From Paenibacillus athensensis (GTDB lineage Bacteria; Bacillota; Bacilli; Paenibacillales; NBRC-103111), in the NCBI RefSeq assembly GCF_004514475.2, contig NZ_MYFO02000002.1:124001-188000 (forward strand): a stretch of 64,000 nucleotides of DNA. The letters are read 5' to 3'. Both the position numbers and the translations under genes were made by a program. Of the stretch, positions 24,236 through 33,210 are shown in pieces. The notes below the pieces were generated by a model. It had not been told where the DNA came from and did no database searches. It saw nothing but the letters and a program-made list of their open reading frames with translations. Numbering within the stretch: position 1 is the first letter of the stretch; every line of letters begins with the position of its first letter.

Positions 24236-26080
24236 TTAGCGGATCGAGATTTTATAATGGCGCAGCCAAGTGTCAACTTGCGCGAGGTAAGCGAACATTT
24301 GCGGACCGGACATCAGCTGGCCGAACCACGGGATGTTAAGATCGGCTTCTTGCGATTCGGCGAGCTTGCGCACTTTTTTGACATCGATAAACGGCAGCAG
24401 CGGCGAGCCCGGATCATTCAGAATGTCGAGCGTCCAGGTACGGACGGCGGCCAGATAGTTCGGGTTATGCGTTTTGGGGTAAGGGCTTTTTTTGCGCGTC
24501 AGCACATCGTCTGGCAGCACGCCCTTGAGCGCGCGGCGCAGAATGCCTTTTTCCCGGTCGCCCGACGTTTTCATTTCCCAGGGAATGTTCCAGACATATT
24601 CGACAAGCCGATGGTCGCAGAAGGGCACGCGTACCTCCAGCCCGACGGCCATGCTCATCCGGTCCTTGCGATCGAGCAGCGTCGGCATAAAGCGGGTGAT
24701 GTTCAGATAGGACATTTCACGCATGCGGTTTTCCTGCTGCGTTTCGCCGGCCAGCCGCGGCACCTCGGCCAGCGCCTGACGGTAGCGGTTGTCGACATAT
24801 TGCGCCGGCTTGATCCAGTCGATCAGGTCGGGGGCGAGCACGTTCAAGCGGTTATGCTGCTGCAGCGACCAAGGGAACGTCTCGGCGTTCAGCGCGTCTT
24901 CGCGATGAAACCACGGATACCCGCCGAAAATTTCGTCGGCCGCTTCGCCGGAAATGGCGACGGTGGCGTGCTTTTTGATTTCGCGGCAAAATAAATACAG
25001 CGAACCGTCCACATCGGCCATGCCCGGCGTATCGCGGGCGTAGACGGCCGCTTTGAGCGATTCCACCAGCTCCGGCGTATCGAATTCGATGGCGTGATGC
25101 TCGCTGCCTACAAATTCGGACATCCGCTTGATCCACGGCGCATCGGCATTCGGCTGGAAGGCGTTCGCTTTAAAATGCTTGTCGTTGTCGACATAATCGA
25201 CAGAGAACGTGTGCAGCGGCCCTTGACCGCTGGCTTTATAATGCTCGGCGGCCAGCGTTGTCAAGGCGCTGGAGTCGAGTCCGCCGGACAGCAGGGTGCA
25301 GATCGGCACATCGGACGCGAGCTGGCGCGCGGCCGTATCGTCGAGCAGCTCGCGAATCCGCTCGATGGAGGTGTCCAAATCGTCGGGATGCGGTTTGCTT
25401 TCCAGCTTCCAATAAGTGCGAATCGACAGCCCGCTGCGGTCAAAAATAGCGCAATGACCGGGCTTGAGCTCGGCCATATTGCGGTATATGCCGTGACCGG
25501 GCGTTCGTGCCGGACCAATCGCAAAAATTTCCGCCAGCCCTTCCGCGCCGACCTCGGTCTTGAAATCGGGATGGGCCAGAATCGCCTTGGGCTCGGAGCC
25601 AAACAGCAGCACGCCGTTCTGACAAGAATAAAAAAGCGGCTTTACGCCGAGGCGATCTCTGACCAAATATAAGGACTGCTCTTGTTCGTTCCACGCGGCA
25701 AAGGCGAAGATGCCGTTCAGCCGCTCGACGCAAGCCCGGCCCCATTCGATAAAGGCCGCCAGCAGCACTTCGGTGTCGCAGGTGGTGCGGAAGACGTGGC
25801 CGCGCTGCTCCAGCTCTTTTTTCAGCTCGGGCGCGTTGTAAAGCTCACCGTTATATACGATCGAATACGTATAATCGTCTTGTTTGCGAACCATCGGCTG
25901 TGCGCCGTTTTCCGGGTCCATGACGCTCAAGCGGCGATGGCCCAGCGCGCAATGCGGGGAAATCCATGTGCCGGAGGCGTCCGGTCCACGGGCGACGAGT
26001 GTTTCGGTCATAGCTTCAAGAATGGACGGATATTGTGTCAGGTCCTTCCGCCAATCGATCCATCCTGTAATGCCGCACAT
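24236..26080 (-). CDS. asnB: Asparagine synthase (glutamine-hydrolysing)
   Basis: A 614-residue enzyme. The N-terminal Ntn glutaminase domain begins MCGITGW, so Cys1 is exposed after Met removal; RGPDASG, GHRRLSVMD and YNGELYN are its binding motifs. The C-terminal synthetase domain has the PP-loop LLSGGLDSSAL, SGEAADEIFGGYPW and later RMSMAVGLEVRVPF. It makes asparagine from aspartate, glutamine and ATP. I chose the ATG at 26080 because only this start puts Cys second, and AAAGGG lies about ten bases upstream. It is a single gene. Confidence 0.95.
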   Translation of the reverse strand: MCGITGWIDWRKDLTQYPSILEAMTETLVARGPDASGTWISPHCALGHRRLSVMDPENGAQPMVRKQDDYTYSIVYNGELYNAPELKKELEQRGHVFRTTCDTEVLLAAFIEWGRACVERLNGIFAFAAWNEQEQSLYLVRDRLGVKPLFYSCQNGVLLFGSEPKAILAHPDFKTEVGAEGLAEIFAIGPARTPGHGIYRNMAELKPGHCAIFDRSGLSIRTYWKLESKPHPDDLDTSIERIRELLDDTAARQLASDVPICTLLSGGLDSSALTTLAAEHYKASGQGPLHTFSVDYVDNDKHFKANAFQPNADAPWIKRMSEFVGSEHHAIEFDTPELVESLKAAVYARDTPGMADVDGSLYLFCREIKKHATVAISGEAADEIFGGYPWFHREDALNAETFPWSLQQHNRLNVLAPDLIDWIKPAQYVDNRYRQALAEVPRLAGETQQENRMREMSYLNITRFMPTLLDRKDRMSMAVGLEVRVPFCDHRLVEYVWNIPWEMKTSGDREKGILRRALKGVLPDDVLTRKKSPYPKTHNPNYLAAVRTWTLDILNDPGSPLLPFIDVKKVRKLAESQEADLNIPWFGQLMSGPQMFAYLAQVDTWLRHYKISIR

Positions 26081-26301
26081 AGACATTCATCCCTTTCTCT
26101 TGGTGACATGATGATAAAGGGTATGCGGTCGCTACAGCGAAAATGTCTGTCCGTGCCGAAAGGTCGGCGGGGGTTTTTGACGGGCATGGAAGCAAAGGAT
26201 TCAAGGGGGAAGGACCGCGTGAAGGGGGCTTTGGCATATTCCGCGGGCTGCTGGACAGCCTATAGAGGCAGTGCCATTCTTTCTTCAGGAGGCGAATGCT
26301 C

Positions 26302-26415
26302 ATGGATAGCCATTTCATCAGCAAGCTGCATGACAAGCAGAACAAAGCCGAGAAGAATTTGAAGACTCAAGGGGACAAGCATCCCGGTAAACACCTGCCG
26401 AACAACCGGCACTAG
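26302..26415 (+). CDS. Small basic protein, DUF4023-like
   Basis: A 37-residue ORF with an AGGAGG site nine bases upstream. MDSHFISKLHDKQNKAEKNL followed by a Lys/His/Pro-rich tail ending LPNNRH resembles the short DUF4023 proteins of Bacillales (from memory). Highly charged, no membrane segment. It is divergent from asnB and ends before a terminator. The function is unknown. Confidence 0.6.
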   Translation: MDSHFISKLHDKQNKAEKNLKTQGDKHPGKHLPNNRH

Positions 26416-26478
26416 GTCTGACATGGCACGAAAGGGAGCTTGAAGCAAAGCCGGCAGGCTGCGCAAGCGCCCGCGCCG

Positions 26479-26523
26479 AAAAACCTTCGCTGGACGCGCT
26501 GCTGCGTGGCGAAGGTTTTTTGG
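26479..26523. terminator. Bidirectional terminator
   Basis: Perfect 12-base arms (26479-26490 and 26509-26520), core ACCTTCGC/GCGAAGGT, have A and T runs on both sides. It can serve the 37-residue gene and the convergent 85-residue gene. Confidence 0.82.
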
Positions 26524-26527
26524 TTTC

Positions 26528-26785
26528 TTACTGGTTGTCCTCATCCGGCGAGTCTGCTTGCCGGTCCGAGTTTTGCAAGTAACGATCGTACCGACCGTCG
26601 ATTTCCCGGGCATGGCGGCGAAGCCAGCGCGTCTCTTCGGCAATCGGGTCCATCTGCGCCTGAATGCGGATTTCATATCGGGGACTGAGCCGGCGCCGCG
26701 CCTCCTCTTGAGCTTGTGCCTCGTCAATCGGTGGCTCCTCCAAGCTGTGCGTCAGCGATTGCTCCAGATGTTCCTGATCAGACAT
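26528..26785 (-). CDS. Hypothetical acidic protein
   Basis: 85 residues from the ATG at 26785, which is preceded by GAGGAGGAAC; an in-frame start at 26857 lacks a site. Acidic first half (LEEPPIDEAQAQEEARRR), then RYEIRIQAQMDPIAEETRWL and a final helix RHAREIDGRYDRYL. No family is recognised. It is convergent with the small gene at 26302. Confidence 0.65.
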   Translation of the reverse strand: MSDQEHLEQSLTHSLEEPPIDEAQAQEEARRRLSPRYEIRIQAQMDPIAEETRWLRRHAREIDGRYDRYLQNSDRQADSPDEDNQ

Positions 26786-26930
26786 ATCTCGTTCCTCCTC
26801 CATAGGTAAAATCGCTCCATCGTCTTTAGTTTGCGCTTCTGCGCCGGAAATTAACAAGCATAGCCGCTGCGCCGCCCAGCCACACTACATGCGTAACGCA
26901 TTCAGCCAACCACCAGGAGGGAATCGTCAC

Positions 26931-27062
26931 ATGGGCAAAAAGAAAACCAATGCGCAGGAAAAAATGAGCGCGCAGATGAACAGCAACAACGCCGAAGAAG
27001 CTCAGCAAAACCTGAAATCGACCGAGCCGGGCCTCCACCCGCAAAATCGTCCGTCGACCTAA
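26931..27062 (+). CDS. Small hydrophilic protein, spore-protein-like composition
   Basis: A 43-residue ORF with a strong AGGAGGGA site at 26916-26923. MGKKKTNAQEKMSAQMNSNN and the Gln/Asn/Lys-rich rest have the composition of minor acid-soluble spore proteins, but I cannot match a named Ssp family. It ends about 105 bases before a strong terminator. It is too short for most gene finders. Confidence 0.55.
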   Translation: MGKKKTNAQEKMSAQMNSNNAEEAQQNLKSTEPGLHPQNRPST

Positions 27063-27168
27063 AGACGGCACGGGTCCGACAACTGCTACGGCCGGCATCG
27101 CGCTTCGGCAGTCGCGCGCGAGCGGAATATGGCTGCTGGTCCCGTCTATGAAACGACTAAATGAGAAA

Positions 27169-27215
27169 ACCCGTCCGAATCCCGCAGCAGGCTGCGTCTT
27201 CGGACGGGTCTTTCT
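27169..27215. terminator. Bidirectional terminator
   Basis: 11-base perfect arms ACCCGTCCGAA/TTCGGACGGGT enclose a smaller GCAGC..GCTGC hairpin, with A and T tracts outside. It is shared by the 43-residue gene and the convergent 65-residue gene. Confidence 0.8.
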
Positions 27216-27256
27216 TGCGTTCAGCAGCGCATGCCCTGCTTTCGGGCAGCTGGCGC

Positions 27257-27454
27257 TTATTTCAGTCGGAATTCGCTTTCGTCGCGGAGGTAAGTCGTTC
27301 CGTTGACCTTGACAATGTCCGAAGAATATTTTTCAATCGTTCCGGCATCGACAAATACGGGAATATCGTCGGCCGTTCTTTGAATCACATTAATCTTGCG
27401 TTGGAGGAGCGCAGCGGTCAGCAGCTCCGCGTCCGAGCTCAACATTTTGTTCAT
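27257..27454 (-). CDS. Hypothetical 65-residue protein
   Basis: A compact soluble protein: MNKMLSSDAELLTAALLQRK, then DIPVFVDAGTIEKYSSDI and VNGTTYLRDESEFRL. The ribosome site is poor for the first ATG (GTGAGG is about 14 bases away), and the second ATG, three codons on, is an alternative. The regular amphipathic pattern and the terminator directly downstream support a real gene. The function is unknown. Confidence 0.6.
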   Translation of the reverse strand: MNKMLSSDAELLTAALLQRKINVIQRTADDIPVFVDAGTIEKYSSDIVKVNGTTYLRDESEFRLK

Positions 27455-27575
27455 AGGATTTCGCTTAACCTCACTTCACAAGGTTCTACATGTATATTTT
27501 ACAAGCTGCCGCAGCGATTCGCAACGGCTTTTGGATGATTTTCGCGAGGAAATCGGGAGTTAGAAAATTTAATTA

Positions 27576-27603
27576 TTGATTTTTCTGAATATTCAGCTAT
27601 AAT
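27576..27603 (+). promoter_or_regulatory. Promoter of the argS T-box transcript
   Basis: TTGATT (27576-27581) and TATAAT (27598-27603) at 16-base spacing, directly upstream of the leader RNA. Confidence 0.75.
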
Positions 27604-27617
27604 GGTGTGAATTGAAA

Positions 27618-27873
27618 CATAACTCGATGAAGGGGAGAGTAGCTTCTGACGCCTATGTCCAAGCGAGCCGGGAAGGTGAGAGCCGGTACAGGTGCAGAAT
27701 GCGAAGCGGGCCCTGGAGACGGTTTTCTGAAACGAAGCGTGCGCGCCCGGTAGGAAAACCCGGCGGGAGCCGTTATCGTCCGTAAGCGATTCAACTGCCT
27801 GATGGTTGAATAACAAGAGTGGTACCGCGAGCTGTGTCCTCGTCTCTTTATGGAGACGGGGCTTTTTATTTTT
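27618..27873 (+). promoter_or_regulatory. T-box leader (tRNA-sensing riboswitch) of argS
   Basis: The T-box element AGAGTGGTACCGCGAG is at 27816-27831, followed by the terminator stem (27838-27861, CGTCTC/GAGACG) and a T run. Stem I begins near 27620; GCTTCTG (27642-27648) pairs with CAGAAtGC (27695-27702) with one bulged base, beside the AGTA loop-E motif at 27638-27641. Uncharged tRNA stabilises the antiterminator and switches on the downstream synthetase. The specifier follows GAA at 27703-27705: either GCG (27706) or CGG (27707, arginine). The gene identity favours CGG. Confidence 0.92.
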
Positions 27874-27888
27874 CAAGGGGGAATTCAG

Positions 27889-29751
27889 ATGTTTATCGAA
27901 TGGATGACAGGACAAATGACGAAAGCTGTGCAAGATGTGGTTCATGAAACGGGAGCAGGACCATTATCAGTGCCCTTGCGGGTGAAAATAACGCCGTCTC
28001 CGCAACGCGAGCATGGAGATTTTTGTTGCCAGGCGGCCATGCCGTTGGCTAAAATATTGCGGATTGCGCCCTTGGCGCTGGCGGAACTAATCAAGGCCAA
28101 GCTGGACGCTGCCGGTCGCATGGAGGGCGTGCTTCTCAAGGCGGAAACGGTTGCGCCGGGATATATTAACCTGTTTATTGACTGGTTCGCGTGGGCAGGA
28201 AGAGGCTTTGATCCGCCTAAGAAATCGGCAACCCAAGCAGTCGTTGAGCATACGTCGATTAATCCCAACAAATCGGCTCATGTCGGCCATTTACGCAATG
28301 CGTGCATCGGCGATACGCTGGTCCGTATGCTTAGACGGAACGGGACGAAGGTCGAGGTGCATAACTATATTGACGATCTCGGCAATCAGTTGGCCGATAC
28401 GGTGGCAGGATTGCTGCATACTCCGTTAATCGGGATATATCGTCGGTTCGGCGATTATTGTTGGGACTTGTACGCAGCGGTAAATCGGGAATATGCGTCT
28501 GATCCGGGATTGACCGACAGACGCGTGCAGGTGCTGCATGAGCTGGAAAAAGGCGACGGAAATGTTGCTTGGGTCGGCGCGTTGGCCGCGGAACGCATCG
28601 TGCGCGAACACGTGGAGGAAATGGAGAGGTTTGGCATCGACTACGATCTGCTTGTATGGGAAAGCCGGATTGTCAGAGAAGGGCTTTGGGAGCAGGCGTT
28701 TGGGCTCTTACGGCAAAGCGCCGGCTTCCTGCGCGAAGACGAGGGTCCGCTGGCCGGCTGTTGGGTGCTCAAGCGAATCACCGGCTCCGTCGATGAGACG
28801 CCAAAAGCTGTCGAGCATCTCGCCGATAAGGTGCTGGTGCGCTCTAATGGCATTTTAACGTATACGGCCAAGGATATCGCTTATCATCTGTGGAAGTTCG
28901 GATTGTTGGAGGGGGATTTTCTATATAAACCGTTCAGGGGCGAGCTGTGGACAACGGCAGCCGAAGGGGAAAAGCAACCCAGACGCAGAGCCGATCTGGT
29001 TGTCAATGTGATCGATCATCGTCAGCAATATCCGCAGCATATGGTCAAGGAAGCGCTAACGGCGCTTGGATTTGAGGAACAAGCCTTGCGGTTGAAGCAT
29101 GTTAGCTACGGGGTTGTTTCGCTAAGCCGGGATGCTGCGACCGAACTGGGCATCGATACAGCCGATGGAAGGTCGTCCTATCCCATGTCTGGACGGCAAG
29201 GGATCGGAATCAAGGTCAATGATTTGTTGGCTCGCGTGGAAGCCGTTATTGAAGGGGGCCGTGCTGATCAACAGGGTTTATCCAGCAGTTGCATTGCCGC
29301 AGCCGCGATACGTTATTACCTGCTGAGGTTTCATTTGCAAACTGAAGTGGTGTTCGATTTGCGGCAGGCGACCGAAATTTCGGGAAATACCGGCGTTTAC
29401 TTACTGTACGCCTATGCGCGGGCTGTGAATGTGTTAAACAAGGCGGATGGCATTGTGGACGACATACCTGTCAGATTGCAGACGTTAGAGCCGGCCGAGC
29501 ATGCGCTGCTTAGACAGATCAGTTGTTGGCCTGATGTGTTGTACGAGGCATGCGAGGCGCTGGCGCCGCATCAGATTTGTGCGTTTGCATATGAGCTGGC
29601 AGCTGGATTTCATACGTTTTATGCCGAATGTCCGATTTTGAAGGCTGAAGCTGAGGTGCGGGAGCTGCGTTTGTGGCTAAGTGCTCGTTTCCGGCAGACG
29701 TTGGGCGACGCTTTGCAGGTGCTGGGCCTGCCGACTCCCGCGCGGCTTTAA
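27889..29751 (+). CDS. argS: Arginyl-tRNA synthetase, T-box regulated
   Basis: A 620-residue class I synthetase. The N-terminal Add-1 domain contains PQREHGDFCCQAAMPLAK; the catalytic core has INPNKSAHVGHLRNACIGD (HIGH motif as HVGH), VHNYIDDLGNQLAD and, in place of KMSK, MSGRQGIGIK, as in many ArgS proteins. The C-terminal DALR anticodon-binding domain (from YLLYAYARAVNVL) is present. ATG 27889 follows AAGGGGG just past the leader terminator. The catalytic core looks intact. The sequence seems divergent from the usual Bacillus ArgS, so it may be a second, inducible copy; that would need the rest of the genome. Confidence 0.92.
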   Translation: MFIEWMTGQMTKAVQDVVHETGAGPLSVPLRVKITPSPQREHGDFCCQAAMPLAKILRIAPLALAELIKAKLDAAGRMEGVLLKAETVAPGYINLFIDWFAWAGRGFDPPKKSATQAVVEHTSINPNKSAHVGHLRNACIGDTLVRMLRRNGTKVEVHNYIDDLGNQLADTVAGLLHTPLIGIYRRFGDYCWDLYAAVNREYASDPGLTDRRVQVLHELEKGDGNVAWVGALAAERIVREHVEEMERFGIDYDLLVWESRIVREGLWEQAFGLLRQSAGFLREDEGPLAGCWVLKRITGSVDETPKAVEHLADKVLVRSNGILTYTAKDIAYHLWKFGLLEGDFLYKPFRGELWTTAAEGEKQPRRRADLVVNVIDHRQQYPQHMVKEALTALGFEEQALRLKHVSYGVVSLSRDAATELGIDTADGRSSYPMSGRQGIGIKVNDLLARVEAVIEGGRADQQGLSSSCIAAAAIRYYLLRFHLQTEVVFDLRQATEISGNTGVYLLYAYARAVNVLNKADGIVDDIPVRLQTLEPAEHALLRQISCWPDVLYEACEALAPHQICAFAYELAAGFHTFYAECPILKAEAEVRELRLWLSARFRQTLGDALQVLGLPTPARL

Positions 29752-29786
29752 GCGAATAGACATTCCAGAAAGCTCAAGATGCAGCG

Positions 29787-29835
29787 CAAGACGCATACAG
29801 CGCGACCTGAGGACGTGAGCATGCGTCTTGTTTCA
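29787..29835 (+). terminator. Probable argS terminator
   Basis: 10-base perfect arms CAAGACGCAT/ATGCGTCTTG separated by 24 bases and followed by a short T-rich stretch. Confidence 0.6.
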
Positions 29836-29861
29836 TTAAAGATAAGCTAGCCGAGCTTGAA

Positions 29862-30173
29862 TCAGCAACCGATAGCCCAAGAATAAGTCGCACACAGCGG
29901 GTCGGTTTTCTGTAAAACCAGATTAGGTCCCATGATCGTCCAGCCGACCAAATCCGAATGATGAACATTCATCAGCTGCAAGCCTGTAGGCAGGAGCGCG
30001 ACCATCATGACCATTCCGGTTGCCGGCGTGTAACCAACATAAAGAACAATGTAAGACATTCCACCGATTGAAGTTCTGTAATACTGTCCAACTGGACTTA
30101 AAGCTGGATTAAAACTGCCCGGACTTACAGCGTAGTTTGGAAATCTTGGATCATAGGAATAGTAGCTCACCAT
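29862..30173 (-). CDS. Hypothetical protein
   Basis: 103 residues. The N-terminus (MVSYYSYDPRFPNYAVSPGS) is rich in Tyr and Pro, then a mostly apolar Gly/Met-rich middle (GMSYIVLYVGYTPATGMVMMVA) and a C-terminus with two Cys. AAGAGGT precedes the ATG. There is no clear signal peptide. The composition recalls spore coat or surface proteins, but I cannot assign a family. It lies between argS and the tRNA-Arg terminator. Confidence 0.65.
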   Translation of the reverse strand: MVSYYSYDPRFPNYAVSPGSFNPALSPVGQYYRTSIGGMSYIVLYVGYTPATGMVMMVALLPTGLQLMNVHHSDLVGWTIMGPNLVLQKTDPLCATYSWAIGC

Positions 30174-30276
30174 TTATTACCTCTTTCTGCCGTTTTTCCA
30201 TTACCCTATCAGATATATGCCTATAGCATGGGATTGTTACAACATAAAATACATTATATTACAAGTGAAAATGAAG

Positions 30277-30317
30277 AAAACCCGCAACCCTCGATGGTGC
30301 TGAGGATTGCGGGTTTG
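30277..30317 (-). terminator. Terminator of the tRNA-Arg transcript
   Basis: 13-base arms around ACCCGCAA/TTGCGGGT with one mismatch, lying 40 bases after the tRNA on the minus strand. Confidence 0.75.
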
Positions 30318-30355
30318 TAATTATCCGCTTAAAAAGAATTTAGCTTGATTAAAAG

Positions 30356-30429
30356 CGTCCCAGGAGGGATTCGAACCCCCGACAACACGCTTAGAAGGCG
30401 TGTGCTCTATCCAACTGAGCTACTGGGAC
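30356..30429 (-). tRNA. tRNA-Arg (anticodon TCT)
   Basis: A complete cloverleaf on the minus strand. The acceptor GTCCCAG pairs with CTGGGAC, the D arm contains AGCTCAGTTGGATAGAGC, the anticodon stem ACACGC/GCGTGT encloses the loop CTTCTAA with anticodon TCT (reads AGA), and the T arm contains GGTTCGAATCC. The discriminator base is G and CCA is not encoded. It has its own promoter and terminator. Confidence 0.97.
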
Positions 30430-30480
30430 ATGATCGCTTGCCTCGGCTGTGGGATAAACCTTTTCGGCGAAGCAAGAGTT

Positions 30481-30510
30481 ATAATATCACACTGATTTCC
30501 GGAAAGTCAA
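30481..30510 (-). promoter_or_regulatory. Promoter of tRNA-Arg
   Basis: On the minus strand TTGACT and TATTAT are separated by 18 bases, about 50 bases upstream of the tRNA. Confidence 0.65.
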
Positions 30511-30532
30511 CCCTGGATCTGGATAAATATTT

Positions 30533-30561
30533 TTGCAATCAGGGGCATAATCCGTTACACT
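30533..30561 (+). promoter_or_regulatory. Promoter of the ysoA-like gene
   Basis: TTGCAA and TACACT at 17-base spacing, 38 bases upstream of the start codon. Confidence 0.5.
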
Positions 30562-30598
30562 GTCAGCAAATAAATTGTAACGGGAGGAGGAGACGGCG

Positions 30599-31498
30599 AT
30601 GGACGGTTCCCGCGAAAATATCGTGCTGTTTCCCAAATCGGTGCCTTATTATGAGCAGCAACTCACGCAATTGTTGCAAACGGAGCGGTATGCCGAAGCG
30701 CTGCGACTGCTTGACGAACTGCTGGCGTATCCGAATGTCGACCCGGACAAGGCCGGACAATGGCAATCGCTGCTAATTTGGCTGCAGACGATGTGTCCGG
30801 AAGCGGTGTTTCCGCCGCTTGCGCCCGACGAGGACGATACGGAGGAAGCGCTGCTGCGCAGCTACGTCGCCGAGCGCAGCGCTGCAGACGGCGCCTATTC
30901 CGGCAAGCTGCTGACGCTGCTTGAAGAAGGCGCGCCGGAGCAGCGTTCGGCAGCGCTGGAGCAGCTGGCCTTTGTCGACGACCCTGCTGCTGCAGCTGGC
31001 GTGCGCCGTTGGCTGGAGCAAGGTGCGCATCATCCGCTGCTGCAGCTCCAGGCGCTCCAGACGCTCAAGCAGCTTGGCGCGACGGGCTATGTCCGCTTGC
31101 GGAAGCCGGGCGGAATCGCCGACGTCGACATTGAGGAAACGCCGCTGACTGCGGAGCAGGTTCCGGTGCAAATCCGCGAAATGATCCGCCGCGTCGAAAC
31201 GATCAGCGAAGCGGAGCAGCCGGATCTCAGCTATTTTGCCCGTCAGACGTGGCAGGAATTTCTTGCTTTCGCCTACGGCACGGCGCTGTACGCCGAGCTG
31301 CAAACCGCAGAGGAAGGCGTTGTCGATGTGTGGGCTTCGGCATTGCACGGCGCGTTGCAGACGGCGCTGTTTGGCCGTGCGGACCGCGATGAGCTGCTGG
31401 AGCTGTACGGCGTGACGCTGGAGATGGAGCCGCTGTGGGAAGAAGCGTATGAGACGCTTTGCGGTTTTATGGCTTTGCTGCTGCCCGAAACGGAGTAG
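30599..31498 (+). CDS. TPR/HEAT-like protein upstream of tig (YsoA-like)
   Basis: A 299-residue helical-repeat protein. The N-terminal segment YYEQQLTQLLQTERYAEALRLL is TPR-like; the middle (SAALEQLAFVDDPAAAAGVR, LLQLQALQTLKQLG) reads as HEAT-type repeats. In B. subtilis a repeat protein, YsoA, occupies the same place before tig, so this is probably the positional counterpart. A very strong GGGAGGAGG site precedes the ATG. It may be an adaptor protein; the role is unknown. Confidence 0.78.
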   Translation: MDGSRENIVLFPKSVPYYEQQLTQLLQTERYAEALRLLDELLAYPNVDPDKAGQWQSLLIWLQTMCPEAVFPPLAPDEDDTEEALLRSYVAERSAADGAYSGKLLTLLEEGAPEQRSAALEQLAFVDDPAAAAGVRRWLEQGAHHPLLQLQALQTLKQLGATGYVRLRKPGGIADVDIEETPLTAEQVPVQIREMIRRVETISEAEQPDLSYFARQTWQEFLAFAYGTALYAELQTAEEGVVDVWASALHGALQTALFGRADRDELLELYGVTLEMEPLWEEAYETLCGFMALLLPETE

Positions 31499-31623
31499 CT
31501 GGAACGAGCGGCGTCATGCTTGGAAAAACGGAGTTCCCAGCCGGTTTTCAGGCTGTTGGCTTTACGCGAAATCCGCATAGCTGTGCGGGCTTGGGGGCTC
31601 TTGCGAAACGTGTGAGAGGTCGC

Positions 31624-31651
31624 TTGAAATGAAAAAGTAATATGTTATAAT
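31624..31651 (+). promoter_or_regulatory. Promoter of tig
   Basis: TTGAAA (31624-31629) and TATAAT (31646-31651) with 16-base spacing and an extended TGT before the -10 box. Confidence 0.7.
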
Positions 31652-31747
31652 AGAATGGTTATAATGGCAAGAGCGGGAAAAGATGAACGCCCGTTTGCCA
31701 GAACGTGAAAATATGTCAGGGTACATTTTTGGAGGGGAAGGCATAAA

Positions 31748-33049
31748 ATGAAAGCAAGTTGGGAAAAGATAGAGAAGAACGTGGGCGTTCTCGATGTGGA
31801 AGTCGGCGCAGAGCGCGTCGCAGAAGCGCTGGATAAAGCATTCAAAAAGGTATCCGCGAAAGTGAACGTTCCGGGCTTCCGCAAAGGCAAAGTGCCTCGC
31901 TCGATTTTCGAAGCGAAATTTGGCGTGGAAAGCTTGTACCAGGACGCTCTGGACATCATTTTGCCGGAAGCATACATACAGGCTGTAGAAGAATCGGGCA
32001 TCGATCCGGTTGACCGTCCGGAAGTGGACGTTGAGCAATTCGGCAAAGGACAGGCGCTGAAGTTCAAAGCGAAAGTGACTGTGAAGCCGGAAGTAACGCT
32101 TGGCGAGTACAAAGGTCTGGAAGTACCGGCTGCCGAAGCCGAGGTTTCCGACGAAGAAGTGAATGCGGAGCTGGAGCGTTTGCAGCAGCGTCATGCCGAA
32201 CTCGTTGTGCTCGAAGAAGGACAAGCCGAGAATGGCGACGTGGTTGTGCTTGATTTTGAAGGTTTTACAGACGGAGAAGCGTTCCAAGGCGGCAAAGCGG
32301 AGAATTATTCGCTGGAGCTTGGTTCCGGCAGCTTCATCCCTGGCTTTGAAGAGCAGCTCGTGGGCCTGGCTAAAGGCGACGAGAAAGACGTTGAAGTAAC
32401 GTTCCCTGAGAACTACCACTCCGAGGATCTCAAAGGCAAAGCTGCGCTGTTCAAAGTGAAAATTCACGACATCAAGCGCAAAAACCTGCCTGAGCTGGAC
32501 GACGAGTTTGCGAAGGACGTCAGCGAATTCGATACGCTTGAAGAGTACAAGCAGGATATCGTAGCTCGCTTGAAATCCCGCAAGGAGAACGATTCGCAAG
32601 CTGCGAAAGAAACGGCTGTTGTCGAGCAAGCCGCTGCCAACGCCGATGTTGAAGTGCCTGAAGCGATGATCGAAGCCGAGCTGAACGTTATGCTGAAGGA
32701 ATTTGAAAGCCGTCTGCGCACGCAAGGCATGACGCTGGATCTGTACTTCCAGTTCTCCGGTCAAAACGAAGAAGCGCTGAAAGAGCAAATGCGCGAAGAC
32801 GCCGTGAAACGCGTCCGCAACAATCTGGTCCTTGAAGCGATCGCCGCAGCTGAGAACATCACCGCATCCGAAGAGGACGTGGAAGCCGAGCTGCAGCAAA
32901 TCGCCGATCGCCACAAAACATCTCTGGATGAAGTTCGCTCCATCTTGACGGCCAATGGCAGCATTGCCGGCCTGCAGAGCGACCTCGCCGTTAGAAAAAC
33001 GGTTGACTTCTTGCTGGCAAATAGCAAGAATGTTTCCACAGCAGAGTAA
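31748..33049 (+). CDS. tig: Trigger factor
   Basis: A 433-residue ribosome-associated chaperone and prolyl isomerase. The N-terminal ribosome-binding loop contains [14 protein letters not shown], the central FKBP domain contains [15 protein letters not shown] and [13 protein letters not shown], and the C-terminal helical arms follow. Length is typical. It has a good GGAGGGGAAGG site. Its place before clpP-clpX is conserved. Confidence 0.98.
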   Translation: MKASWEKIEKNVGVLDVEVGAERVAEALDKAFKKVSAKVNVPGFRKGKVPRSIFEAKFGVESLYQDALDIILPEAYIQAVEESGIDPVDRPEVDVEQFGKGQALKFKAKVTVKPEVTLGEYKGLEVPAAEAEVSDEEVNAELERLQQRHAELVVLEEGQAENGDVVVLDFEGFTDGEAFQGGKAENYSLELGSGSFIPGFEEQLVGLAKGDEKDVEVTFPENYHSEDLKGKAALFKVKIHDIKRKNLPELDDEFAKDVSEFDTLEEYKQDIVARLKSRKENDSQAAKETAVVEQAAANADVEVPEAMIEAELNVMLKEFESRLRTQGMTLDLYFQFSGQNEEALKEQMREDAVKRVRNNLVLEAIAAAENITASEEDVEAELQQIADRHKTSLDEVRSILTANGSIAGLQSDLAVRKTVDFLLANSKNVSTAE

Positions 33050-33059
33050 ATAAGGTAGT

Positions 33060-33093
33060 AAAGGCACGTACATTTGCAGCGTGCCTTTCTTTT
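33060..33093 (+). terminator. tig terminator
   Basis: Perfect AAAGGCACG/CGTGCCTTT stem with an 11-base loop, followed by CTTTT. Confidence 0.85.
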
Positions 33094-33210
33094 ACCCACT
33101 TTTGCGCATGGCCTTGCCAAAAAAATGACTTTGCCGCACAAACGTGTTAAACTGTTACTAAATCCCTTGGGGATGAATATGGCTATAGGCCGATAAAGGA
33201 GTTGGTTACA

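Noticed and set aside
24224-24994. Long plus-strand ORF (256 codons) opposite asnB
   Set aside because: It is antisense to the well-conserved asnB catalytic domain, has no ribosome site and an Arg/His/Gln-rich composition typical of shadow frames in GC-rich DNA.
31562-33073. 503-codon minus-strand ORF opposite tig
   Set aside because: It covers the whole trigger factor gene in antisense, is Phe/Arg-rich without domain motifs and lacks a start site; tig is unambiguous.
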